A DNA stretch of 64,000 bases, from NCBI GenBank assembly GCA_032158125.1, contig JASKOT010000010.1, positions 486,059 to 550,058 of the forward strand, read 5' to 3'. This document shows positions 22,310 through 33,880 of the stretch, one piece after another (position 1 is the stretch's first letter; every line of letters starts with the position of its first letter). The notes beneath the pieces were generated by a model that saw only the letters and a program-made list of their open reading frames with translations, made no database searches and was not told the origin of the DNA. The DNA comes from Papiliotrema nemorosa (Eukaryota; Basidiomycota; Tremellomycetes; Tremellales; Rhynchogastremaceae). The translations under genes were made by a program, and so were the position numbers.

Positions 22310-24487
22310 CTACTCTGCAGGCCGATTGATCACCTCGACCAATTCTCTCCACCCGGCCAATCCCTCCACCTCTACACCCAACTTCCTCGCATCCTCTTTC
22401 AACCCCTCGATATCCACCTCCATCTGCCGCTTGAACCTCTCCTCTTCCCCTGCTCCTTCATCCGCCTGTGCAGAGCTCCCGCCAAAGAGTGAAAATCCAC
22501 TCTTTTTCGATTTCCTATGTCGACGCAAGAGATCTTCGGTCTTTCTCACCCCGGCCAGGATCCCAGCATAAGACGTGCAGATGGAATCGACGATCCGAGG
22601 CGACCAGTCGTCATTGTACGCCTTGAGTCCCGGTCGACTGGCGTAGAACGAGTGGAGGGGTTTCAGAATGGAAGGGATAAAGTAGGAAGGGGAGATGTCG
22701 GTAGATTTAGAAGGGTTGGCTCGTAACTGCGATGCGACGGATCGGACGAGTTTGAGCGCTTCCGTACATTGTCCGGTGAGGATATCAATGATCTTGTCCG
22801 AAAACACCTTGTCCGGGATGACCAGTTGGTCTGGGGTCAGCCAAGTCGACCTGCGACTCACCTTTCAAACCATTCTCGGTCAACAATTCAATCTCGGCAA
22901 TCTTTTGTGTCCACAATGCCAGATCCAAAACTGCCGACGCGGCCATCTTGAGCGACTGCTCCTCGGCCTCGTCTCCCTCTTTGATCTGCGACTGCAGCCA
23001 CAGATTATACCTCGAGCATATTTGCAAGCTCAACCTCCAGAAGCGGCTCGCCAGCTCGGCAATGTACACATCAGGATCCCAGCACGACGACAATGCCTTC
23101 CATGCGGCGGCGCTCTGACCCAGCGCCCATTCTCCAGACCCGGTGGTCGAACCGTTGAGCGATGTCTCCAATGCCGTGATAATCTCCTTCCAACGCAGTT
23201 GAAAGTATACTGGCAGCTGCCACCTCCGTTCAAAGGCTTCATAGGATGGAGACGCGCGCAGGTCGACGACTGATTGGGCAGATGGTGCGAGGTTTTCGAC
23301 GAGCGAGATGAAATCATGCGTCGTGGTATAGTGCTGGCGTCAATGTCGTCACGCGATGACCCACCTTGTGTAGCTCGTCGGGTCTTCCAGCGGCAAAAAT
23401 GGTGTTCCCCAGTTGATCCATCATCGCCTTGGAAATCTCTGGCCACAGAACCCCGGCGAAAAAGTCGAATCGTCCAGAGAGATCCTCTGCGATTTGCAAC
23501 AAGGGTTGGTACGTCCCAAGCTCGGATAAAATACGGTTCAGCAACGTCGCCAGGGGAGACGTCTCGTGCAGCTTGTCGAATGGATTGATCGAGTGGTGTG
23601 GGGTCGCAGGGGTGATGGGGACTGTAGGGGATGTCGTGGTCAATGCCGACGCCACGATGGTCTGAAATCAGTCCCGACTAGAGGTGTACCCACTTGAGAG
23701 CAGAACCCTCTAAAGTGTACTCGAACCACCTCTTCCGCCTCTTCCCACCCTTCAATGAGCTCGTACGTCTTGAGCACCTGCTTCAACCCCGCGACATCTT
23801 CCAACGCATCGAGCAACAACTGCGACAGCTCTTTGCTCAACCTCCCACGTATCGCATCCAGTCGAGGTTGGATATGATTCACCACCTGACATCCTTCCGC
23901 TCGTGCCTTTCCGGACAGATACACCAGTTGTGTGTACTCTCCAGCCACCCGTTGAACCATCTTTGACCGCTCGTCGTCGTGCTGCCCTTCCAGCAGCGTT
24001 TCCGCCCGGGTCAGGGTTTCAAACAGCCGCTGCAACAGGTCGAGCAATGACTATGGTCAGCTCGCACAATTCTCGAGCTCACCCTCTCCTCTCTCAGCGA
24101 CGCCCTCTGGTCCAGCTTGGCCTGGACTTGGTCCTGATGCCTCTGGAGGATATCCCTGATCCCTCCCACTTCATCTCCCAACCCCTTGAGCGGTAATTGT
24201 AGCCTCTTTAAGCGATCATTCTCCCCTCTCAGTCCGGTGCCGAGGGCTATAAACTCTTCATAGTCGTCATTGATGAGCTGCACCAGTTCTTCGCGCAATA
24301 CAGCGAGGTAGGATCGTAGCTCCCCTCTGAGCTCTTCGAGGGGGATGTGAAGTCGAGACAACAGGAATTCGTCGGCTGAAAAAGTGGGGGCTGAGAGAAG
24401 AGGGTGGTCATGGGACAGTGGCTGTAGAGACGGGAGGTCTAAAGACCTTTCTGTCGAGCTGCGGGGTGAGGATGGCCCTGCTTCCAT
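22310..24487 (-). CDS. COG2: COG2, conserved oligomeric Golgi complex subunit 2
   Basis: ATG at 24487 starts MEAGPSSPRSSTERSLDLPS; the conserved N-terminal COG2 region follows: FSADEFLLSRLHIPLEELRG, then LRSYLAVLREELVQLINDDY and EEFIALGTGLRGENDRLKRL. Helical regions continue through ERSKMVQRVAGEYTQLVYLS, FFAGVLWPEISKAMMDQLG and VYFQLRWKEIITALETSL-like sequence to a C-terminus with KAYNDDWSPRIVDSICTSYA and WRELVEVINRPAE. Four or five short introns separate the exons. COG2 is a lobe A subunit of the tethering complex that returns vesicles within the Golgi and keeps glycosylation enzymes in place. It is divergent from the omega-amidase gene (295 bases apart) and convergent with the tiny membrane-protein gene. 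Confidence 0.9.
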
Positions 24488-24782
24488 GGGTGTGTGGTCG
24501 AGACGCCTATGAGACCGACGTTTTGCGCGAGATTAGAGTCGATGATTGCCACGTGAAGGTCGGGGTTGACCGGTTCTCTCCCAGATTGCACTCCCCCGTC
24601 CATCTTCCTGTTGTTGCGACTCACATCCCTCGTCTCCTTCCTTTCTCGAGCCCCCTCTTAGGAGTCTAGAACTGTTGTCGATATCTCTGTGTCGTTGCGT
24701 TTCTTGTCTCCCCCATTTGCATCTAGAATTCCAATAGAAGGCTTCATCAGCGCTATTCCCAACCCTCCCGCTACTCCCCACC
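24488..24782. promoter_or_regulatory. Divergent promoter of COG2 and the omega-amidase gene
   Basis: 295 bases between two start codons in opposite directions. No TATA box or repeated motif stands out. Confidence 0.45.
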
Positions 24783-25806
24783 ATGGCCCAGATCACCGCC
24801 AAACCTTTCCGACTCGCCTTGCTACAGCTCGGACCTCTCGGAAAAGTCAAGCAACAAAACATCGAGCTGGCCCGAAAGGCCGTCCTCGAAGCGTCCCAAT
24901 CCACACCCAAACCCTCACTTATCGTCTTGCCGGAAATCTGGAACAGCCCTTATGCAGTTACGAGTTTTAGAGAATACTCCGAGGTGATCCCTGCAGTCGG
25001 GACAAAAAGCGAAGAAGAAGGAGAGACGATCAAAGCGTTGAGAGAAATGGCCCAGTCGGCGGGATGTTGGTTGATTGGAGGTGAGTCTCAACGCTGATAA
25101 AGCCAACGGCAGGATCCATACCCGAGATTGAAAAGTCGTCGGACAAGATTTACAACTCTGCCACGGTGTATGATCCAGAAGGAAATCTCGTTGCCATCCA
25201 TCGAAAGGTCCATTTGTTTGATATCGACATTCCGGGCAAACAGACGTTCAAGGTGGGTCTGACCGCGGGCAGTGTTGACTTTAGGAATCAGACACCCTGT
25301 CGGCCGGGACTAGCCTGACCACCTTTACTGCGCCCTTTGGAAAGATTGGCCTTGGTATCTGCTACGACATTGTGCGTTCAGCCTCGCTGAAGTAAAGTTG
25401 ACAGCAGCGTTTCCCCGAGATGGCCATGATTGCCGCAAGACAGGGTTGCGTCGCCATGATCTACCCATCCGCCTTCAACACCACCACTGGACCTCTCCAT
25501 TGGACACTGTTTACTCGAGCTCGAGCTGCCGACAATCAAATATTTGTCGCTCAATGCTCCCCGGCTAGGAATCCCGACTCCGCTTACCAGGCATACGGCC
25601 ACACCATGGTCGTCGACCCTTTGTAAGTGCTTCCGTGTTGCTGCGCTAATGCCAGGGGCAAGGTGCTCGCAGAGGCCGATGAGCACCCCACCACTATATA
25701 TGCCGATATTGACTCCGAGGTGCTCGCCACGACGAGGAAAAATCTCCCATTCACCATCCAACGCCGATTCGACGTCTACCCCAACATTGCTGATCTCAAG
25801 GTGTAG
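24783..25806 (+). CDS. NIT2: Omega-amidase / nitrilase-like hydrolase (NIT2 family)
   Basis: ATG in a good context (CCACCATGG) gives MAQITAKPFRLALLQLGPLG. The nitrilase triad is visible: Glu in LIVLPEIWNSPYAV, Lys in AIHRKVHLFDIDIPGKQTF, and Cys in GIGLGICYDIRFPEMAMIAA. The family blocks NSATVYDPEGNLVA, YPSAFNTTTGPLHWTLFTRA, and QAYGHTMVVDPLGKVLAEAD are intact. It has five exons with 28-40 nt introns and ends DVYPNIADLKV, TAG 25804-25806. About 300 residues, the normal length. Omega-amidase hydrolyses alpha-ketoglutaramate and alpha-ketosuccinamate, clearing the products of glutamine and asparagine transaminases. Cytosol or mitochondria; no transit peptide is evident. Confidence 0.93.
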
Positions 25807-25854
25807 GATCTGTCGCTTGATGTCGGTCTTGTCGTTACCATCTTGTCATGCATG

Positions 25855-27623
25855 TCATATGTCACTAAGCCCAATGTACAACAACCAATCCTGCTTGTCG
25901 GGTGCTGCAACGGAAGCAAAGTGACCCTCTACCCATCCGAATGATTCTCGGCTACCCACTCTGGGATCAATCCACCATCCTCTCCACTTCTTTTCAGTAC
26001 ATAGGACCGACAAATCAACCTTGACCTCCCCACCAAAGGGCAGATGAACCATGATCCACAACCCCTTGACACTCCGCATACCCGAAATGAGCTCTTCCCC
26101 AGCGACAGTCTTGCCGCCTTTTGGCTCTACCGTATCGGAGAGGATGATGCTCTGATCGGGGATTCTGTCAAAGAACCCAGGAAGAGACTCCATGACCCGC
26201 TTTGCTATGCCAGATTGGAAGGCTCCGGCCAGGTCCAGCTCGAGGTACCAATTTGTCTGAGCGACCGTCTGTCATCAGCAAACGTAGAACAGGCAACTTT
26301 ATACTGACAGGTGAGGTGATGGGCGGGTGCGTCTGGGACTGATCATTGTGCATCTGCCCTGTTGATCAGATACAAGCGATGCAAAGCTGCTCACAGATCG
26401 AATTGCACCCATACGAATACCCACAAGCCCCCGCAAAGATCTACCATGAGCTCCGTCTAGCATGTCACCTACTCCCTGCCACGCTCCCCGCCGGATGTTA
26501 CCCGCCGACCAGATCCCCTGAGACGGATCAAACCAATGATGAGTATTCTCATAATGCGGTTCCAAATCCAATAGCGGTCTAGCCCCTCCACCCGGTCTCT
26601 CCGTCGCATACATTCTACGTATAGGCACATAACTCGAGATGGCCGACCAAGAGCTTGCCGGGGTGAGGTGTGCTGTAGCTGGCGATTTGAGCGCAGGAGG
26701 TGAAGAATCGATCGAATGGCCCGACTGCACACCGTCCAATGTCACCCAGTCTGCATGGGGAAAATTTGCCGAAGATGTCGCTTCTGGCCCTTGAGGCATC
26801 CAGATGGAAGTAGGGTGGAACGTCATTAGCGTCTTGTAAGGGACAGAGAGCTTCTTAGAGTGGACCGCCTCTCCATCGATGATCCCCCGAGCAAGAGACT
26901 CAAACACCGGACCGTAGTCGATCAAGTCGACAGTGGTGATATCATTTCGATCGGGTCGAAACATGTTGTACGTGTGATTCCAGTACCGGTTAGAGTCTCC
27001 CCCAATGAGAAAAGGGAGATAGGGGTATCGCTCGCCCAGGAAGTGACCGTATGTATAGGCATTCTCCACATTAAACAGGATGGGCTGGAGATGATACCCT
27101 GTCCTCAGCAGTGCTCAGGTGGTCGACTCACCTCCGTTGATATACCTCCCCCAGGTGGGTACAAGGGCGACCCGAATCCCAAGAGACGCAGCGAGGTCGA
27201 CTACCCAATCGACCAACTCGAAGTAGCGGACATTGGGTCGAGAGACATCTTGTTGTCCATTCACCGTCTCAAATGGCCATTCTCCATATCGATTGGGATA
27301 ATCTAGCCCACTGACATGAGTTTGACACATGATGGTCTCTCTACTCACCCGTACTCGGCAAGAATGACGATCATCACCACGTTGAACCCCTTTTGAGCCC
27401 TGTTACGCAGATACATCTCCGCTTCGACCTTGTCGAGTCTGGCATGAGCAAAAGCAGCCCTGGTCCGAGACTAGACCCACCGGTGGAACAACTCCCATGC
27501 TGTGTCGGCGAGCCAGAAGAACGGTTTCTCAGAGTCAGAGTACCATGACAGATGTCTACCATTTGGGGACGGCTGGATCGCGAGGTCGAGATTGGCCTGG
27601 ATTGCTGCTGCAGATCGCGACAT
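25855..27623 (-). CDS. DUF4038 glycoside hydrolase, apiosidase-like (GH140-like)
   Basis: ATG at 27623 gives a start without a signal peptide, then [20 protein letters not shown], intron, [40 protein letters not shown], and [20 protein letters not shown]. After another intron come [75 protein letters not shown] and the C-terminal all-beta part [26 protein letters not shown] and WLLYIGL. This is the order of the DUF4038 barrel plus putative collagen-binding tail; the characterised relatives are GH140 apiosidases that free D-apiose from rhamnogalacturonan II. Substrate here is inference. It lies head-to-tail with an aldo-keto reductase and shares an 11-bp promoter word with it. One exon boundary near 26300 is uncertain. 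Confidence 0.8.
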
Positions 27624-27943
27624 CGTGCACCGAAGAGGTATTCTTCATGAAGATGAGGGAGCGGTCCAGGTCACATCGCTTCAATATATGTACCATCCTC
27701 GAAATCGAGGATGAGTTTACGAGTTGAGTGGACTGATCGACGTCCACTGAAATCTCGCCGTCCGCCGGGATGTGCGGTTATGCGGAATTACAGCTGACCG
27801 ACCGCCCGCTGGCGGATTGGATCCCATACTTTGAATGAACGTCATGCTTCAATCTTGGACTCTCGGGGGAAGGTTGCCTGCATGTGTATAGAATGCATGG
27901 ACTATGGTGATATAGACACATTTCTGAATCGACACCCGACCGA
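27624..27943 (-). promoter_or_regulatory. Promoter of the DUF4038 glycosidase gene
   Basis: It contains CGTCCGCCGGG (27759-27769), also found upstream of the aldo-keto reductase, and further CGG triplets just beside it (GTGCGGTTATGCGGAATTAC, 27772-27791). Zn2Cys6 regulators bind CGG triplets, and such a regulator is encoded two genes away. No TATA box seen. Confidence 0.45.
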
Positions 27944-29095
27944 CTACCACACCTTGAGCTCAAGATCCTTCTCCTCTGGCTCGTTGAAGACGTTGATAGG
28001 CCAACTAGAGGTTAGCTGATCCACTGTATCCACCAGGGTATGCTTACGCAGGGTTGTAGAGACAAGGGATGTTGGTCCTGACTCTGCTCTTCCTCCCCAC
28101 CTCGTTGATCTCTTCGAAACTCTTTTCGTCCAGCTCAAAGTCTTCAAAGTTGGACTATACTCAGCCCCATCCATATTCAACGACTCACCTTGATCCGACT
28201 AGGAGTGACAGACTTGGGGATGACGATGAACCCCTGGTGCGCGACCCACGCGATCAACACTTGAGCTGGACTCTTGCCCAGTCTCTCGGCGATTTGAATG
28301 ACCTCTTTCGAGTCGATGACTCGAGGTCGACCCGTGATATTGTTGCCCAAAGGTGAATACGCCGTGATGACGATGCCCTTTTCTTTACAGAAAGTAAAGA
28401 GTTCCGGTTGGATCAAAGAGGGATGACATTCAATCTGGTTGATCGCTGGTACGACGCCCGTGGCCTTGATGATGGTCTCCAATTGTTCCACGTTGAAATT
28501 GGATACACCGATAGCTCTGACCTTTTTCGTCTCTTTCGAGATCCGGACAACCTCTTTCCAAGTCTCCGCAATCGACGGTGCGTCTTTATCAATGATGACC
28601 GTCTTCCCATCGGGCGAGGTGGTGGACAGTTCATCGGTGGGTTGAAAGGGGACTGGCCAGTGGATGAGCCATACGTCTAGGTAGTCCGTTTTGAGCTGTC
28701 TCAACGAGACATCAAGATCCGCCTCGACACGCTCGGGTCGATGAGAATTGTTCCATAGTTTCGAAACGAGCGTGATGTCCTCTCGAGGAACTCCAGATTG
28801 CGCGATCCCGTCGGCGACCTAGAATCAGCTCCCTGCCAGTGGGTTCACTCGCCTCATCCTGGTTCCGGTAGATCAGGGCGCAGTCGATATGTCGGTATCC
28901 CACTTTGAGAGCTTCTGCGACGCTTATATCAGTACAAGCACGCCGAATGCACTCACGCTTTTTCGACCTCGCCAGGGGCCGCTTGCCAAGTACCGAATCC
29001 GACCAATGGGATGGTCAAGCCGTTGTTACTGCCATCAGCGGGGGGCCAATGCCATGGAGGTGAGCTCACAGAGTGACAGTCCTTCCGAGAGACAT
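27944..29095 (-). CDS. Aldo-keto reductase, NADPH-dependent aldose/uronate type
   Basis: From ATG at 29095: MSLGRTVTL, intron, NNGLTIPLVGFGTWQAAPGE, intron, ALKVGYRHIDCALIYRNQDE, VADGIAQSGVPREDITLVSK, LWNNSHRPERVEADLDVSLR, YLDVWLIHWPVPFQPTD. The AKR tetrad is intact: Asp in HIDCA, Tyr in LIYRN, Lys in LVSKLW, His in LIHWP. NADP-binding blocks RAIGVSNFNVEQLETI, AINQIECHPSLIQPELFTFC, AYSPLGNNITGR, and VIPKSVTPSRIKSNF follow. It ends CLYNPAWPINVFNEPEE, close to D-galacturonate or glyceraldehyde reductases of fungi. About 325 residues. It should reduce an aldose or uronate to a polyol or aldonate. Neighbours (glycosidase, regulator, polyol dehydrogenase) suggest a catabolic pathway. Confidence 0.92.
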
Positions 29096-29486
29096 GTTGA
29101 TTGGTACGCAAGTGATGAGCAGGAACAATGGATCGTCGAGCTATATGACCCCACTTGAGGGTACCTCGCCGGCTATGCGGAAATCACATCACTCTAGATT
29201 CATCCGGTTCGGAAAAACACCTCGTCCGCCGGGTAAACCTGGAAATCGGCCCTTTCTTCGCGGTCTTCTGATATATATATATTCGTGGTGGTTCATAATT
29301 AACAGCTCTAGGAGGGCAGGGCTGACTAGTCTACTCTATAGACCGACTGAGAGTCTCACCTGACCTAAGCTGGTGGGGATGGCCATAATAACAGCCCCTT
29401 TGTTTTGAGTGTCTCCGAAAATCCTTCAGTATCGAGCCGCTATCTCTCGTTCCCTCAAGTACACTTCAAGCATGCAATGATTATAG
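29096..29486 (-). promoter_or_regulatory. Promoter of the aldo-keto reductase gene
   Basis: CGTCCGCCGGG at 29223-29233 repeats the word at 27759-27769. It runs on into CGGGTAAA, which fits the CGGDTAAW site known for ascomycete AraR/GalX-type sugar regulators. CCGGTTCGG lies just upstream (29205-29213). A run of TATATATATA (29271-29280) lies about 180 bases before the ATG. Confidence 0.45.
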
Positions 29487-32166
29487 CTACGTCTGGGCCG
29501 ACCTCAACCACTCCTCAAACTGAAACACCTGACTCGTGGTCGAACTATCCGCTCCCACTTGTTCCCCTCCTGACCGATGCAACAACCCGGCGTCCGGTAC
29601 AGACGCGATCGAGGCCAACTTTTCCGTCACGCTAGCCAGATCAATCTCGCTCGCACCTATCCCCCTTATACGCTGCTCCAACGCCTCGGCGACCCACGCT
29701 ACGCCTGACCAATATTCAGTCTGACGGGCCAGACCTTTACGCAGTGTGACGATATTCTCGGTCGAGACAGAGGTGAGGATCGATTTGAACAGCTCTGTCG
29801 AATTGCCATTGTCGTCTGGAATGACTGAGCGGATAGAGGGAATGTCTGGGTTCTCGTCGTCGTCGTCTTGCGCAGCGAGCTGCTTTTCCCGTTCCTCCTC
29901 GAGTTCTATCATCAGCGCTATAGTGGAAAGAACTCACCCTTGACATAGCAGGATCCTGCGACGTAGAACGCCTGATTGACAAACGGCAGCGAGAGGTACG
30001 CCTTGGGACAGACGATATCGCTCAAGACGAGTATATCGCCGATTGTACGGGCAGAGTTTCGCCAGACGTTTGAAGCGGCCAGACCGCCGGGTGTGACGGC
30101 TCCGCTCATGACATCGATCGAAGGTGCAGGCCGACCATGCTCACGCCTCAGGTAATCAGTCCCGGTCAAGTATCCCGATGCCTAGAGTTAGCAACGCCTT
30201 GCAAGTCGCTCACAATAATGGTATGCATCCACAGATGTAGCTGCAGGTAGATTGGCGCTTGCCCCGCTCGAGCATGCTTTTGTAGACTGCATCAGCGCAA
30301 TCAACAGGTAGACCCACTTGGTGACGTTCCACTTTAGATCCAACGGCAGCTGTGCATACTCTTTGATCGAGAGAATCCTCGCCCGCTGTATCTCTTGCTG
30401 AGCATCCGCATCGAGGCCAAACTTTCTCGAGTTGAGCGTTTCAATCAAGTAGCCATAAGAAAACATTTGCTTGACTGCATAGGGGAAAGGGTGGGACAGT
30501 GGATCCGGTCCGCTCAGTTTTGCGACGTCTTCGTCTCGAGGTAGACATTGTGTAATCTCGTCGACCCGAAAGGTCGGCTGTCTACCGGTCCCAAACGCAA
30601 GAGCAAAATCGAGCAAGACGACCGACCAGAATACGAGGCGATTTAGACGACGTTCTTCTGGACCGATCCCAGCTTCTTCTGGAGGGTCTAGGTGGAGTCC
30701 TAGATCGACCGCGAGTCGTACGGCCATCCCAGCAAACATCCATTCTTCGGCCTCAGAGTCTTGTATCAGTGCGATCCCATAGTGACCTCACCGTTTCCAA
30801 AGCCCACGTAACAGAGCAAGAGGAGGGCCACCACAGTCTCCCTGGACGGGACAGACAACATCGAGCCCAGCATATCCTTGGCGACCTTGTAGAATGGGTC
30901 TCCGTATTGGTGAGGCTTGACTCCGGGCAAAGCAATCGCAGGGTTGGTGGAGAACCTATCATCAGCACTGCGAGGTCTTTGACCCACCTAGCAGCACAAG
31001 CAGCGATACAGTTTAGCAAAAACACCTGCCCATTGCCCGCGTCCAGATCCTCCTGTAACCGCTTGAAATCGAGAAACGGCAATTGCGACCCGAAATGCTC
31101 CTCAAACAGAATCATCAGATGCCTCATGATGAGAGCCGATGGTGCGCGATTTGGTCCGAATAGCTCGGTAGGTCCCAACAACCACGAATCGTCCGCCATG
31201 GGTGATCTCGATACCGTTTTGGACCCGTCATCCAGTCGAACTTTTAGTGTCATCTTTTTCAATCCTACCATGAGCTCTTTCAATTGGGTAGGCTCACCCG
31301 GCGCAATGGCAGTCTGTCCATGGGGTCTCCACCATGTCACCTTGACATATTTACCCTTGCCCTTGGTGCCTCCCGCGGGATCCGAGACGGCTTGCGCAGA
31401 CATGGGAGACGTCTCGTCGTTTGCCGAATGCTGCTCAATGGTGGGCATGCGAGAGCTCATGGCGAGAATGAGCTGAAAGGGGTCGAAATCGCCCGACCAG
31501 TCGGGAAGATCAGACGTGGCTTGAGACGGGTGCATGGGAGGGGGAAAGGTGCTCGGTGTGGGTATAGCATCGTTGAGGTTGAAGGAATTGGCATAATCAC
31601 CAAAGTCGAATGTCACCGGGTGACCCGTAGCCGCTCCTGTAGATCCTCCGGTGGGTGTAGGATCCGCAAATGGGTCTGCTGTCAGCTACTCGTCTCCCAT
31701 GGTGGACACACCAAATCCGAGATCCCCTAGAGCGTTCATCCACCCAGCATCACCCATCCCCCATTCGGCCGGAGTGGGCATCGTTGTCCCTGCATCGCCC
31801 ACAGATTGCCTCTGGCCAAGTTTTGCCCTCGCCTTTTCTCTCCTGGCAGACGACGACCGGCCGTCTTCCACGGGCCAGGAACATTCATTGTGCCCGTGGA
31901 TGCAGTTGGGACACGGATCAGGGGGCTGTCCCCCACATTTCCGTTTCCTTATACGGCACTGAGGTGAGCACTGTAATGCAAGGTCGACGCACGGAATGAC
32001 AAGCTTGCTTTGATCTCCATATACGGGGCTTCTTTTGCGTCGGCTCAGGAGGATCCAAAGTGCCGGTGGAAGAAACGGTGTTGCTGGTGTTGAGACCCGA
32101 TGGACCTGCTATCGCATTGTCTGCCCTTGCGGATCCCGGCATCTGCGCAGTGGATAGGTCCATCAT
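29487..32166 (-). CDS. Zn(II)2Cys6 transcription factor, likely regulator of the adjoining sugar genes
   Basis: The start MMDLSTAQMPGSARADNAIA leads to QKKPRIWRSKQACHS, an intron (GTGCGTCG...CACCTCAG) and CRIRKRKCGGQPPDPCPNC then IHGHNECSWP. This is a full binuclear cluster, C-x2-C-x6-C-x6-C-x2-C-x6-C. A Pro/Gly-rich linker follows and then the fungal_trans domain: LMILFEEHFGSQLPFLDFKR, VFLLNCIAACAARW, VVALLLLCYVGFGNG, MFAGMAVRLAVDLGLHLDPP and RRLNRLVFWSVVLLDFALAF. The last exon ends FEEWLRSAQT. About 800 residues over six or more exons. It sits between the aldo-keto reductase and the polyol dehydrogenase and shares a divergent promoter with the latter, the usual place for a pathway regulator. 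Role in this cluster is inference. Confidence 0.9.
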
Positions 32167-32580
32167 GCTAGGAGACGATACGTAGAATGGAACACAACAA
32201 CAATGCTTCAGAGTGTACAAGGCCCAAAGTGGCATTCGGCTAATCCACCTCCGGTCACCGGCCGCGAAGCGACGACCCTACTCAAACACCTCTGCTATGC
32301 ATGGGATATGAGCTGCTATGACTAGACCAGGTCTCTGATCATCAGATGCATGGGTGGCTCCGTCCCACTCTACACAGAGCCCTGAATGGACGGAAAAATC
32401 ACCAATGCCCAGTCAAAACACCAAGATTTCCCATTAACCGCCTGATTCTCCGCAACCCCGCCCACCCATTCTCGGCACAAGCTATTCTACCGGAACGTCC
32501 ACTCACCACCGCTTGGTTATAAATCATATACGCCAAGGTGAGTCCTTTCCATCCTCTCTACTCCCGCGACATACTCCAAG
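32167..32580. promoter_or_regulatory. Divergent promoter of the regulator and polyol dehydrogenase genes
   Basis: It contains a perfect inverted repeat CCGGTCACCGG (32251-32261), a fit for a dimeric Zn2Cys6 protein, GGCTAAT (32238-32244, the core bound by XlnR in ascomycetes), and ACGTCCACT, a word also seen at 27740-27748 upstream of the glycosidase. A TATA box (TATAAAT, 32519-32525) lies 56 bases before the dehydrogenase ATG. Confidence 0.45.
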
Positions 32581-33880
32581 ATGCCCATTGCTGAGACTGA
32601 AAAGACCACTGGAATCGCGCCGATCAAGAATGGACTGGTCAATGGTGACGCGACCATCAACCACATGATCGACCCTGCCGTGCTTAGCAAACCAAACCAT
32701 GCACTCTGGGTGACCCAAGATCACAAGTGGGTCTCCTCGTCGGATGGAGCTGATGGAAGATTATACACTACCGAAGAGGTATTCCCGCAATGCCCCGCCG
32801 ACAGCTGTGTCGTCCATGTGGTATGCGACTCACAGCGGTCTGGCGCTGATATCAGAAAGCAACAGGGATCTGCGGGTCTGAGATACACTTTTGGAAGAGC
32901 GGTCGGATCGGAGACTGCTGTGTGACACACGACTTGATCTTGGGACATGAATCCGCGGGTCAAATCGTAGAAGTCGGTGCCAATGTCAAAGACTTTCAAG
33001 TGGGAGATCGAGTGTCCATTGAGCCCGGAATATCATGCTGGGAATGCGAGTTTTGTCTACGAGGTCGATATAATCTCTGTCCGAGGGTCAGGTGGGTGTA
33101 TACTCCCAACGTCGCTGATGACAGATTCTCAGGAACACCTCCGACTCACGGTACCATGCGTCGATTTGTCGCACACGAAGCTAGATATCTCCACAAGATT
33201 CCCGATACAATGTCTTACGCCCTGGGTGCGCTCATCGAGCCCCTGTCTGTAGCCTACAATGCGGTCGTTCGAGCCGCGCCCTACCTAGGCCAACCGGTCG
33301 TCGTGGCCGGTGCAGGACCCATCGGTCTCGCCATGGCTCTATGTGCGCGTGCGGCAGGCTGTCACCCCATCTGCATCACCGACTTGGAAGAGAACCGACT
33401 GGAACAAGCTCGAGCGATGGGGTTCGATAGGACGTTGAGGATTGACACGTCATGGGATAGGCTACAAACGGCAGAAAAAGTCAGGACAGTCATGGGTCCT
33501 GGCTGTATCCCGTCGATCGTGTTCGAGTGTACAGGTGCGGCCTCGAGTATCAACTCTGCTTGTTATGTGAGTTACCCTTTGCTGCGTTTGCTCATCGACA
33601 GGCACTAGAGAACGGAGGGACACTACTTCAGGTTGGATGTGGGAAACCGGAAATCGAAATCCCTCTCATGTCGATGGGCTTCAGGGAGATCAACATTGTC
33701 ACTTCATTCCGATACAGACTCTCTTGGCCCGTCGTCATCCGACTCGTTGCCGCGGGTGTATTTGGCGATGTCACTCGGCTCATCACGCACACGTATCCTT
33801 TGGAGAACATTATCGATGCGTTTGAGACGTGTGCAGATCGTTCGTCGCATGCCATCAAGGTGCAGATAGTGGATGAATAG
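32581..33880 (+). CDS. Zinc-dependent polyol dehydrogenase (sorbitol/xylitol/L-arabinitol type)
   Basis: ATG at 32581, then ALWVTQDHK, intron with donor CACAA|GTGGGT, LYTTEEVFPQCPADSCVVHV, intron, KATGICGSEIHFWKSGRIGD, CCVTHDLILGHESAGQIVEV. The catalytic zinc ligands (Cys of GICGS, His-Glu of GHESAG) and the four structural-zinc cysteines (ISCWECEFCLRGRYNLC) are all present. After an intron come FSGTPPTHGTMRRFVAHEAR, the NAD fold VVVAGAGPIGLAMALCARAA, and an acidic residue after the beta strand (ITDLEENRL), meaning NAD preference. A last intron joins to ALENGGTLLQVGCGKPEIEI and the end AIKVQIVDE. About 380 residues. It oxidises a polyol to a ketose. Paired with the nearby aldo-keto reductase it makes the classical fungal reduce-then-oxidise route. 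The exact polyol cannot be read from sequence. Confidence 0.92.

Noticed and set aside
30769..31476. 235-residue plus-strand frame
   Set aside because: Antisense to the second Zn2Cys6 regulator and without motifs.
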